DNA from: CAVONB01 sp963697205
GTDB taxonomy: Bacteria; Pseudomonadota; Alphaproteobacteria; Rhizobiales; Hyphomicrobiaceae
Direction of reading: 5' to 3'
NCBI GenBank assembly: GCA_963697205.1
Contig: CAVONB010000015.1
Coordinates: 124,001-188,000 of the forward strand
Length of the DNA: 64,000 nucleotides
The position numbers and the translations under genes are program-made. Below are positions 25,401 to 34,311 of the stretch, in pieces (position 1 is the stretch's first letter; every line of letters starts with the position of its first letter). Under the pieces are notes generated by a model. It had not been told where the DNA came from and made no database searches. It worked only from the letters and a program-made list of their open reading frames with translations.

Positions 25401-27662
25401 ATGCGGTTCAGGGGTGACAGGAAAGTCGGCGGTGAGACGCCGGCGGAGGTGCGGTCGTCGCCGGCGCGCGAGGCGTTCGCGAGCGATTGCGGCGTGCTCA
25501 GCCGCTGGCTATCGGCGTGGACGTTGCTCCAGATCCGCGCCCGCTGTGTCGCGGTGGCCAGGCGATTGCGCGCCTTGGCGCTGGCCTGCCGTCTCAACCG
25601 ATCGGCGCGGATGGCGCTCGCGGGTTTGTGCGGGCTGGCTGGCGTCGGTGCCTTCGGGTTCGGCGGGCTGATGGTCTACTACACCGTGACGATGCCCAAT
25701 CCGCGCGCGATCCATCAGCGCGAGCGGTCGCCGGTCGTTCGCATCCTGGCGCAGGATGGGCAGGTGCTGGCCGAGCGCGGCGTCGCGCACGACTACATGC
25801 CGCTGGCGCTGTTGCCCGATCACGTTGTTCAGGCAGTGATTGCGACGGAGGACCGGCGGTTTTTCAGCCACTGGGGGATCGATCCGTGGGGGCTCGCGCG
25901 GGCGGCGTTCGTGAACCTCAGGGCGGGACGAACCGTGCAGGGCGGATCGACGTTGACGCAGCAGCTGGCGAAGAATCTGTTCCTGTCGCCGGAGCGGACG
26001 CTGGCGCGCAAGGGCGAGGAGATCGCGCTGGCGGTCTGGCTGGAGATGCGCCTATCCAAGGACGACATCCTCGAGCTTTATCTCAACCGGGTCTATTTCG
26101 GCGGTGGGGCCTATGGCATCGAAGCGGCGGCGCAGCGGTATTTCAAGAAGTCGGCGCGTGAGCTGACGATTGCCGAAGCGGCGCTGATTGCGGGACTTCT
26201 CAAGGCGCCTTCGCGGTATTCGCCGGCCAACAATCCCGTGCTGGCACGGGCGCGAGGGCGGGTCGTTTTGTCGGCGATGCTGGCGGCGGGGGCGATCACG
26301 CCGGGGCTGGCGAGCCGGGCGCAGGCGCAGGCCATCCGGTTCAACCTGGAGAGCTTGAACCGGGACAGCGGCGGGCTGGAATATCTCGTCGATCTGGTGC
26401 TCGACCGGCTGCCGCCGCTGGGTGGCGGGGCGCATGCGGAAGTGGTGGTGGAGACGACGGTCGATGCCAATCTGCAGCGCAGGGTGCAGCGGATCATCTC
26501 GGAATCGCTCGATGCGCGCGGTGAAGCGCTGAGGGCCAGCCAGGCGGCGATGGTGATGCTCGACATGGACGGCGGCATTCGCGCCATGGTTGGCGGCCGT
26601 TCCTATGTGGACAGCCAATTCAACCGCGCGGTGAAGGCGCGGCGGCAGCCCGGATCGGCGTTCAAGCCGATCGTCTATCTGGCGGCGCTGGAGCAGGGAT
26701 TGACGCCGCAGACGCGGGTGCTCGACATGCCGCTCAACATCGACGGCTGGGCACCGCGGAACGTCGACGGGCGCTATCGCGGGTCCGTCAGTCTGCGCGA
26801 GGCCCTGGCGCGCTCCATCAACACGGTCGCGGTGCGGGTGATGCTCGATATCGGCACGCAGCGGGTGGTGCGGCTGGCCAAGCGACTGGGAATTAATGCG
26901 GAGCTGATCGAAAAGCCGTCGCTGGCGCTGGGCACGGCCGAGCTGACGCTGACGGAGCTGACTGGGGCCTATGGCATGATCGCCAACGGCGGCTATTCGG
27001 TGGAGCCGCATGTCATCAAGCGTGTGCGCGTGAGCTCCGGGCGGATCCTCTATGTGCGCGACGTGCCGCGGTTGCGGCAGGTTGTGGCACCGGGCCCCGT
27101 GGGAGCGGTCACTGACATGATGCATGAGGTCATGAGGACCGGGACGGGCCGGCGCGCGGCGCTCGGATTGCATCCGGCGGCGGGAAAGACGGGCACGACG
27201 CAGGATTTTCGCGATGCCTGGTTCGTCGGCTTCACGGGACATGTCGTGGGTGGCGTGTGGGTCGGCAACGATGACGCGCGGACTATGAACAAAGTGGCCG
27301 GCGGCAGCCTGCCGGCGGACATCTGGCGCGAAGCGATGCGCGTGGCGCACGAAGGGCGTCCGACGGTGGCGCTGACGGGACTTGTGGCGGGGGGTGGACC
27401 GGTTGCGGCGGCCGCGATTGCTGTGCCGCCGCTGCCGGTGGCGAAACCGGAGCGGACGCGCTTGCCGGCGAGCCCGTTGCGCAGACCTGAACCGCCGTCG
27501 ATCGAGCGCATCGACGAGGCGTTCATCGCGCGGGCCATGGCTGGCCTGCCGCCGGCACGTGCCGACGACAGTGCGGGAGCGGGTGTCGCATCGGAGGCGG
27601 CTGCGCGTGGGCGGACGGTGTCGCGGCTACCGGGTGTGATGGGGCTTGGCGTGTCGCGCTGA
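25401..27662 (+). CDS. Penicillin-binding protein 1A-type transglycosylase/transpeptidase
   Basis: 753-residue bifunctional class A PBP that polymerises and crosslinks peptidoglycan in the periplasm. A basic cytoplasmic start is followed by one membrane anchor (GLAGVGAFGFGGLMVYY). The glycosyltransferase domain contains AVIATEDRRFFSHWGID with the catalytic Glu and GGSTLTQQLAKNLFL. The transpeptidase domain has the active Ser in GSAFKPI, the SxN motif in RSINTVAVR and KTGTTQD. A Pro-rich C-terminal tail follows. Start ambiguity: 25401 gives a reasonable cytoplasmic leader, and the frame is open further upstream to 25236. Close to PBP1A/PbpC-like paralogues of rhizobia; exact subclass not determined. 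Confidence 0.92.
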   Translation: MRFRGDRKVGGETPAEVRSSPAREAFASDCGVLSRWLSAWTLLQIRARCVAVARRLRALALACRLNRSARMALAGLCGLAGVGAFGFGGLMVYYTVTMPNPRAIHQRERSPVVRILAQDGQVLAERGVAHDYMPLALLPDHVVQAVIATEDRRFFSHWGIDPWGLARAAFVNLRAGRTVQGGSTLTQQLAKNLFLSPERTLARKGEEIALAVWLEMRLSKDDILELYLNRVYFGGGAYGIEAAAQRYFKKSARELTIAEAALIAGLLKAPSRYSPANNPVLARARGRVVLSAMLAAGAITPGLASRAQAQAIRFNLESLNRDSGGLEYLVDLVLDRLPPLGGGAHAEVVVETTVDANLQRRVQRIISESLDARGEALRASQAAMVMLDMDGGIRAMVGGRSYVDSQFNRAVKARRQPGSAFKPIVYLAALEQGLTPQTRVLDMPLNIDGWAPRNVDGRYRGSVSLREALARSINTVAVRVMLDIGTQRVVRLAKRLGINAELIEKPSLALGTAELTLTELTGAYGMIANGGYSVEPHVIKRVRVSSGRILYVRDVPRLRQVVAPGPVGAVTDMMHEVMRTGTGRRAALGLHPAAGKTGTTQDFRDAWFVGFTGHVVGGVWVGNDDARTMNKVAGGSLPADIWREAMRVAHEGRPTVALTGLVAGGGPVAAAAIAVPPLPVAKPERTRLPASPLRRPEPPSIERIDEAFIARAMAGLPPARADDSAGAGVASEAAARGRTVSRLPGVMGLGVSR

Positions 27663-27718
27663 GCTGGGTCGAACCGGGCCATTCTGGCCAAGCTCGTCCA
27701 GTCCGGGGCAAGCCGGCG

Positions 27719-30038
27719 TCACATGACGAGCGGCGTGCGTTCTTCCTCCTCGCGCCTGGCGGCTTCGGCGATGGCGATGGCGGACATGTTGAAGAGGCCG
27801 CGGACCGATGTCGACGGTGTCACGATGTGGACGGCCCTGGCGGCGCCGAGCAAGATCGGACCCAGCGACACGCCGCGGCTGACCACCTTCAGCAGATTGT
27901 AGGCGATGTTGGCGGCGTCGAGCCCCGGCATGATCAACAGGTTGGCGGCGCCCTTCAGGCGGGAATTCGGGAAGATCTCCTCGCGAATGAAGGGTGAGAG
28001 CGCGGCATCGGCGTGCATCTCGCCTTCGACCTCGAGATCGGGCGCGCGCTGGCGCAGCATTTCCAGGACGAGGCGCATCTTGCGGGCGGACGGCGTGTCC
28101 TCCGCGCCGAAATTCGAGTGCGAGAGCAGGGCGACCTTGGGTTCGATGCCAAAGCGCTGGACCATCTCGGCGGCGTGGATCGTGATCTCGGCGAGCTCAT
28201 CGGGCTGAGGGTCGTAGGCGACGTAGGTGTCGGCCATGAACAACGGACCGGTCGGCAGGATCAGGCCGGATAGCGGTGGCAAAGCCGCGGGCATGTGGGC
28301 TGCGTCCGACCACCTGGGAGACGTGGCGCAGCTGCGTGCGGAAACGGCCGACCGCGCCGCAGATCATGGCGTCGGCGTCACCGCGCCGCAGCAGCAGTCC
28401 GGCGATCACGGTGGAGCCGGCGCGGACGACGCGGCGCGCGTGGCTGGGGGAGACGCCGCTTCGCTCGACGAGGCGGTGATACTCGTCGATCAGCGTCGGT
28501 GTCAGCGAATCGGTCAACTGATCGAACAGGTCGAAGTCGCGCTCGGGCCGCATGCGCAGGCCCAGATGCGTCAGCATGCGCATGATGTTGTCGCGGCGGC
28601 CGACCAGGATCGGGCGCGCGATGCCCTCGGAGAGCAACTGCTGGGCGGCCTGGAGGACGTAGGGATGCTCGCCTTCGGCGAAGACGATGCGGCGCGGGCG
28701 CACGCGGGATGCGGCGCGGGCGGCGTCGAAGATCGGCTTCATGACGAAGCCCGACTGGTAGACGAAGGCGGCGAGTTGTTCGCGGTAGGCGGCAAAGTCC
28801 TCGATCGGGCGGGTGGCGACGCCGGAGTCCATGGCGGCCTTGGCCACGGCCGGCGCGATCTCGATGATGAGGCGCGGGTCGAACGGCTTGGGCATGATGT
28901 AGTCGGGGCCGAAGACGAAGGTGTCGGCGCCATAGGCGGAGGTGACGATGTCGGAGGCCTCGCTTTCGGCGATCGACGGCCAGGGCGACGGCGGCCGCCT
29001 TCTTCATCTCCTCGTTGATGGTCGTGGCGCCGACATCGAGGGCGCCGCGGAAGATGAATGGGAAACACAGGACGTTGTTGATCTGATTGGGATAATCGGT
29101 GCGACCGGAGGCGATGACAGCGTCGGGGCGGACTTCCTTGACGTCCTCCGGCATGATCTCCGGCGTCGGGTTGGCGAGCGCGAAGACGAGCGGCTTGGGC
29201 GCCATCGTCGCGATCATTTCCTTCGTCACGATGCGGCCGGCGGAGAGGCCGAGGAAGATGTCGGCGCCGGGGAAGATCTCGGCCATGCGAGCGGGCGTTG
29301 GTCTCCTTGGCGAAAGGCTCCTTGTAGGGATCCATCAGCTCCTTGCGGCCCTTGTAGACCACGCCTTTGATGTCGGAGATCCAGACGTTCTCGCGCTTGA
29401 GGCCGAGGGCGCACGAGCAGGTTGAGGCAGGCGAGCGCGGCCGCACCGGCGCCGGAGGCGACGAGCTTGCAGTCGGCGAGCTTCTTGCCGACGACCTTCA
29501 GGCCGTTGAGGATGCCGGCGGAGACGACGATGGCTGTGCCGTGCTGATCGTCATGGAATACGGGGATCTTCAACCGCGCCTTCAATTGCCTCTCGATCTC
29601 GAAGCATTCCGGGGCCTTGATGTCTTCCAGGTTGATGCCGCCGAAGGTGGGCTCGAGGCGTGCGACGGCTTCGACGAAGGGGGCGACCTCCTTTTCGGCG
29701 ACCTCGATGTCGAACACGTCGATGCCGGCGAACTTCTTGAAGAGGACGCCCTTGCCTTCCATGACCGGCTTGGAGGCCAGCGGTCCGATGTCGCCGAGGC
29801 CGAGGACGGCGGTGCCATTGGTGATGACGGCGACGAGGTTGCCGCGAGCGGTGTAGCGGGAGGCCGAAGCGGGGTCTTCGGCGATCGCCTCGCAGGCATG
29901 GGCCACACCAGGGGAGTAGGCGAGCGACAAATCGTGCTGGTTTGCCAGTGGCTTGGTCGGCTGGACGGCGATCTTTCCCGGCGGATCGGCCTCGTGGTAA
30001 TCGAGGGCGGTGCGCTTTAAGTTCGCGTTTTCAGCCAT
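27719..30038 (-). pseudogene. maeB: NADP-malic enzyme / phosphotransacetylase fusion, four frameshifts
   Basis: MaeB-type malic enzyme converting malate to pyruvate, with a C-terminal phosphotransacetylase-like regulatory domain. Successive segments lie in shifted frames: 30038 to about 29411 (LANQHDLSLAYSPGVAHACE, IPVFHDDQHGTAIVVSAG), to about 29288 (ALGLKRENVWISDIKGVVY), to about 28977 (FPGADIFLGLSAGRIVTKEM), to about 28295 (MPKPFDPRLIIEIAP and RRIVFAEGEHPYVLQAAQQL), and the rest to 27719 (FMADTYVAYDPQPDELAEI ... TPSTSVRGLFNMSA). Each junction needs removal of exactly one base; taking out four leaves 771 residues, the normal size, with every conserved block present in order. Read error is likelier than decay, because nothing else is lost. 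Single-gene unit. Confidence 0.88.
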
Positions 30039-30202
30039 TGGCTCAGGCCTTCCCCCAAGGATGGACCGCAAATGCGGCGTCGCGGTCTTTCGGTCCGCCG
30101 GGCAGCATAGGGGATCGATGGGGTGGACGTTAAGCAGAAGGTTCAGGCCGGGCGCGAGACGGGTGCGGCGGGTGTGGCGTGGCGAAGACGAGCAGGTGCA
30201 GC

Positions 30203-30754
30203 ATGGCGATGATTCCGGCCGGGTATCTCTACAAGCACGTGGCGGCGCCGGCGAATTATCAGATGCCGTCCCATATGAGGGACCTTTATTCCGTGAGTGG
30301 CTGTCTCGCCCAAGCCTTCACCGGCTACATCCCGGAGTGGAAGCACAACGGGGCGTGGCTGTTCGACGAACCGGGCATCATGGAAGGGATCGCGACCGAT
30401 CGGGGGCTCGATCTTGGTCGAACGACGCTCTTCTACTACGAGGTCTGCGATCGCGCGTTCGATGAAAAGGCGGGGGCGTGGCTGCCGGTGGTTTTCGATC
30501 CCCGCGTTGCGCCGATGCGGGTCGTGGCGCCAGAGGCTAAGACGCTGCAGGGGTTCGATGTGGTGACGTTCTCGAACGGGACGTCGCCCGAATGTTCGCC
30601 CTTGTCCTGCAACAGCTTGTGCGAGGATCTGCCGGTCAACGCGCATTGCCTGATGGCGACATTCGAGGCGGCCGAGGCGGCGCTGACGGCGCGGGCATTC
30701 GACAACTCTGAGCCGGGGCCGTTTCGGATTTTTGCTGTGTATACAGTCGATTGA
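30203..30754 (+). CDS. Hypothetical protein
   Basis: 183 residues from the second ATG (MAMIPAGYLYKHVA; an earlier ATG at 30179 is possible). I do not recognise the family. It has no signal peptide or membrane segment, many aromatics, and a Cys-rich patch near the C-terminus (ECSPLSCNSLCEDLPVNAHC). The order of elements, SGCLAQAFTGYIPEWKHNGA ... WLFDEPGIMEGIA, suggests a compact globular domain. Divergent from maeB with 164 bases between; no partner gene in the same orientation and close enough for an operon except the DUF3300 gene 147 bases downstream. Confidence 0.75.
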   Translation: MAMIPAGYLYKHVAAPANYQMPSHMRDLYSVSGCLAQAFTGYIPEWKHNGAWLFDEPGIMEGIATDRGLDLGRTTLFYYEVCDRAFDEKAGAWLPVVFDPRVAPMRVVAPEAKTLQGFDVVTFSNGTSPECSPLSCNSLCEDLPVNAHCLMATFEAAEAALTARAFDNSEPGPFRIFAVYTVD

Positions 30755-30900
30755 CGACCATCAAGGCCGCGTGAGAGGATCCGCTATCCTACTTAGGCAG
30801 GACGCAGGAAGAGGATGACGTGCGCGGGGCGCGTCTGGCGCTTTCCGGGCGCATGCCGGGCTGTTTGGCGCCGGTGCCATCAGCGGGAAAGGGCTTCAGG

Positions 30901-32292
30901 ATGACAGTATTTCTGGCGCGGTGGCCGCGGTTGAGGGGGCTGATCGCCGTCTCGGCTATATTCGCAATGATGCAAGCTTCGATCGTTCCAGCCTTTGCGC
31001 AGCGGCCGGACGAGCCGCCGCCGCAGGCGGAGCGGGTCTACGACATGCGCGAGCTGGAGCGGCTCGTTGCGCCGATCGCGCTTTATCCCGACGACCTTTT
31101 GACCCACGTGCTGATGGCGGCGACCTATCCCTTCGACGTCGTGCTGGCGGAACGCTGGCGGTCGCGCAACGCCCGGCTCAAGGGCAACAGCCTTCAGGAA
31201 GCGCTTGAGGATCAGACGTGGGATGCCAGCGTCAAGGCGGTGACGGCATTCCCGCAGGTGCTCACCATGATGAGCGAGAAGCTGGAGTGGACGCAGGAGC
31301 TGGGCGAGGCGTTCCTGGCGCAGCCCGACGACGTGTTCGCAGCTGTGCAGACGCTGAGAGCGCGGGCGGAGACCGCCGGCAATCTCACGTCCACCAAGGA
31401 ATTCAGGGTGCGGCGCGATTCCGATGGGCCGCGCACCATCTACATCATCGAGCCGGCGGAGCCGACGGTCGTGTACGTGCCGGTCTACGATCCGCTGGTG
31501 GTCTATGGCACGTGGGCCTATCCCGACTATCCGCCCTATTACTGGTACCCGCGGACGTGGCGACCGGGGCCGGTCTTCTGGTTCGGGACAGCGATCGTGA
31601 CGAGCGCGGCGCTGTGGGCCTATTGGGACTGGCGGCGGCGCAGCGTGATCGTGCGGCCGACGCCCTATAACGCTTTCCTGCGGACGAAGGTCGCAAGCCC
31701 GACGTGGGCGTTCAATCCCGTCAAACGCAAGGGTGTTGCGTTCAAGGCGCCCGTGCTGGCCAAGAAGTTCGGGCCGATCCCGCCGCCGACGCGGATCCAG
31801 AAGCGGGTGCTCGATCAGCGCTTGAAGACGCTGCCGAAGACGTTGCCTCCGGGAGCCAAGACCCTGCCGAAGACTTTTCCAAAGGCTGGTCCTTCGCCGT
31901 CGACCGTGCCGCCCATCACCAAGGCACCGTTGACCAAGGCGCCACTCGCGACGTCGCCGCCACCGACGAAGGCGCCGAAGGGCGCGACGCCGAAGGGGAC
32001 GCTGAAGACGATCCCGAAGACGATTCCCAAGGCGACGCCGAAGAGTGGGACGCCGAGCAAGGCGATCACGAAGTCGCCGGCCAGTGTGCCGCAGATCAAG
32101 AAGGTGGCACCGAAGTTCGCGCCGCCTTCGTCGTCGTCCAAGTCCGGCGGGGGGGCATCGTCAGGCAGCAGCACGCGGACCTTGAAGAAGGCGGTGCCGG
32201 CGCCGCGGGCTGCTCCGGTCGGCAAGGCCCCTGCCAACGTGCCGGCGAAGAAGGCGGCGCCTGCGGCCAAGGTGCTCAAAAAGCAGGAGTAG
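30901..32292 (+). CDS. DUF3300 domain-containing exported protein
   Basis: 463 residues. Signal peptide (LIAVSAIFAMMQASIVPAFA-Q), then the DUF3300 domain with ELERLVAPIALYPDDLLTHV, MAATYPFDVVLAERW, QTWDASVKAVTAFPQVLTMM and PTVVYVPVYDPLVVYGTW. One hydrophobic stretch (FWFGTAIVTSAALWAYWDW) lies inside the aromatic-rich centre. The last 150 residues are a low-complexity Thr/Pro/Lys repeat (units such as KTLPKT, TKAPLTKAP, KTIPKTIPKATPK), very basic and probably disordered. Function unknown; likely cell-envelope associated. The start at 30901 gives the signal peptide; the longer frame to 30820 does not. Confidence 0.85.
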   Translation: MTVFLARWPRLRGLIAVSAIFAMMQASIVPAFAQRPDEPPPQAERVYDMRELERLVAPIALYPDDLLTHVLMAATYPFDVVLAERWRSRNARLKGNSLQEALEDQTWDASVKAVTAFPQVLTMMSEKLEWTQELGEAFLAQPDDVFAAVQTLRARAETAGNLTSTKEFRVRRDSDGPRTIYIIEPAEPTVVYVPVYDPLVVYGTWAYPDYPPYYWYPRTWRPGPVFWFGTAIVTSAALWAYWDWRRRSVIVRPTPYNAFLRTKVASPTWAFNPVKRKGVAFKAPVLAKKFGPIPPPTRIQKRVLDQRLKTLPKTLPPGAKTLPKTFPKAGPSPSTVPPITKAPLTKAPLATSPPPTKAPKGATPKGTLKTIPKTIPKATPKSGTPSKAITKSPASVPQIKKVAPKFAPPSSSSKSGGGASSGSSTRTLKKAVPAPRAAPVGKAPANVPAKKAAPAAKVLKKQE

Positions 32293-32379
32293 CCGGGCCG
32301 AGTTCGTCAATCGAGGGCGGCTACCGTTTCGGTTGCCGTTCGCGCGCGACGTTCGGTGCGCTGGGCGCTGCCGCAAGCC

Positions 32380-33621
32380 TTAGCTGGAGCGCTGTAGCCA
32401 GGCGCACGCGCCGCGTCCGGCCGCCGCACCGGTTGCGAGGCAGGCCTGCAAGAGGTAGCCGCCGGTCGGGGCTTCCCAGTCCAGCATTTCACCGGCCACA
32501 AACGTTCCGGGTCGCGCGCGCAGCATGAAGGAGGTGTCGACGGCGTCGAAGGCGATGCCGCCGGCCGTTGAGATGGCGCGATCGATGGGGGCCGTCGCGA
32601 TCAGGCGAAGGGGGACAGCCTTCATCAGCACGGCGAGCGCTGAGGGGTCGAGTTGGCCCAGCGGCTGCGGCATGGTCAGAGCGGCCTCGTAGAGCAGCCC
32701 AGTCGCCATCGGGTGCAGTCCACCGGCTTTGCGCAGGAACGAGGCGAGCGACTGTTTTGCGCGTGGGCGCTGCAGGTGTCGCGTCAGTTCCTCCAGCGGA
32801 ACGCCCGGCCTCAGATCGATCGCGATGTCGGCGCTGCCGTGCTGGGCGATGGCGCGGCGGAGGGCGGCGGACAGCGCGTAGATCACGCCGCCTTCGATGC
32901 CGGTTTCGGTCACCACGGCTTCTCCGACGGCGGTATCCGGGCCGTGGGTGACACCAATGCGCTTGAAGGGCGCGCCTGAGAACTTCTTGCGGAAGATCTC
33001 CGACCAATCGATGCGAAAGCCGCAGTTGGACGGCGCCAGCGGATGCACGGGAATGCCGGCCTCGGCGAATATCGAGGTCCAGGAGCCATCCGAGCCGAGT
33101 CGCGGCCAGCTCGCGCCGCCGAGTGCCAGGATTGTTGCGTCGGGCGTGACCTCCCGCGTGCCGCCCGGCGTGTCGAAAATTAGGGCGCGGCCGTCATTGG
33201 ACCAACCGCGCCAGCGGTGGCGGGTCTCGACCGCGACGCTTCGAGCGGCGAGGCGGGCGAGCCAGGCGCGCAGGAGTGGCGAGGCCTTCATCGCCTTGGG
33301 GAAGACGCGTCCGCTGGAGCCGACGAAGGTTTCCTGGCCCAAGCCCTCGCACCAGCGGCGGGCGTCGTCGGGCGTCCAGGCCTGGATGGCAGGGGTGAGG
33401 GCCGTCTCGCGTTCGCCGTAGCGGGCGAGGAAACGGTCCAGCGGCTCGCTGTGGGTCAGGTTGAGGCCGCCGCGACCGGCCATCAGCAGCTTCCGTCCGA
33501 GGGAGGGCATGCGGTCATAGACTGTCACGGCGACGCCTGCCGCGGCCATGACCTCAGCCGCCATCAGGCCGGCCGGGCCGCCGCCGACTACGGCGCACGA
33601 TGGATTGCCAGCGCTCGACAT
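32380..33621 (-). CDS. FAD-dependent oxidoreductase, HI0933/BaiN-like (TIGR03862 type)
   Basis: 413-residue flavoprotein. N-terminal FAD motif CAVVGGGPAGLMAAEVMAAA, then GRKLLMAGRGGLNLTHSE, the hallmark of the HI0933/BaiN-like group. The C-terminal part has GTFVAGEMLDWEAPTGGYLL, where the last FAD-contacting segment ends. Reaction and substrate are not known for this subgroup; cytoplasmic, no transmembrane segments. Oriented against the TRAP transporter genes, with its start 51 bases from the first permease start on the other strand. Confidence 0.9.
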   Translation of the reverse strand: MSSAGNPSCAVVGGGPAGLMAAEVMAAAGVAVTVYDRMPSLGRKLLMAGRGGLNLTHSEPLDRFLARYGERETALTPAIQAWTPDDARRWCEGLGQETFVGSSGRVFPKAMKASPLLRAWLARLAARSVAVETRHRWRGWSNDGRALIFDTPGGTREVTPDATILALGGASWPRLGSDGSWTSIFAEAGIPVHPLAPSNCGFRIDWSEIFRKKFSGAPFKRIGVTHGPDTAVGEAVVTETGIEGGVIYALSAALRRAIAQHGSADIAIDLRPGVPLEELTRHLQRPRAKQSLASFLRKAGGLHPMATGLLYEAALTMPQPLGQLDPSALAVLMKAVPLRLIATAPIDRAISTAGGIAFDAVDTSFMLRARPGTFVAGEMLDWEAPTGGYLLQACLATGAAAGRGACAWLQRSS

Positions 33622-33672
33622 AAGTATTATTACCTATGCTGGTCCGAACGGACGAGCCTTGGGAGAATCTGC

Positions 33673-34194
33673 TTGAGTGGTCTGAGACGCATGCTCGACA
33701 GCGTGGCGACATGGCTGGCGCTGGCCGGGGGGTTCGTCGTGTTCGTCATGATGCTCATGGTGACGGTGGACGCGATCGGCCGCAAGACGTTCGGCGCATT
33801 GCCCGGCGGGCTGGAGTTCAGCGAAGCGCTGATGGTGCCGGTGGTGTTCCTGCCACTTATGTTTGTGCAGGCCAAGCGCGAACATGTCTTCGTCAGCGTC
33901 GTCACGACGCAGGCCAGCATGCGCACACAGTGCTTCCTCGATGCGGTCGCGGCGCTGATCGGGCTGGCGATATTTGGGTTTCTGACCTGGTTGGCGCTGC
34001 TGAAGGCGATCGATTCCACGCTGATCGGCGAATACCGGGTGGCGGTGATCTCGGTGCCGATCTGGCCCTTCCGGTGGATCGTGCCGTTCGGCACCGGGCT
34101 GATGGTACTGCAGCTGGCACTGGCGGCTCTGGAGGAGTTCAGCCGGGCGTTCGGGCCCGATGAGCCGTTGCCGCATGAGGCGGAGCTGCGCTGA
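33673..34194 (+). CDS. TRAP transporter small permease (DctQ type)
   Basis: 173 residues with four membrane helices: LALAGGFVVFVMMLMVTVDA, ALMVPVVFLPLMFVQAKREH (family motif FVQAKREH), VAALIGLAIFGFLTWLALL and WIVPFGTGLMVLQLALAAL. DctQ proteins pair with the large DctM subunit to import carboxylates with Na+ or H+. Start choice: TTG at 33673 has GGGAG 7 bases upstream; ATG at 33691 is the alternative, giving 167 residues. The next gene, 117 bases on, is the large permease. No periplasmic binding protein (DctP) is encoded nearby. Confidence 0.85.
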   Translation: MSGLRRMLDSVATWLALAGGFVVFVMMLMVTVDAIGRKTFGALPGGLEFSEALMVPVVFLPLMFVQAKREHVFVSVVTTQASMRTQCFLDAVAALIGLAIFGFLTWLALLKAIDSTLIGEYRVAVISVPIWPFRWIVPFGTGLMVLQLALAALEEFSRAFGPDEPLPHEAELR

Positions 34195-34311
34195 GCCGGC
34201 GCGCGATCACGCCAGAGGTGGATCCTCTCACACCTCGTTTACTTCGCACGCTCTTCTCTTCGGACCCTGGCCACAACCGCGTCGCAAGCGCGATGGCCGA
34301 CAGGACATCAG

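Noticed and set aside
26052..27350. Antisense open frame of 432 codons opposite the penicillin-binding protein gene
   Set aside because: Shadow of the third-base GC bias; Arg/His-rich sequence without domain; the sense frame carries all PBP motifs.
27663..27718. Possible small gene between the PBP gene and maeB
   Set aside because: Only 56 bases, no frame with a start and ribosome-binding site.
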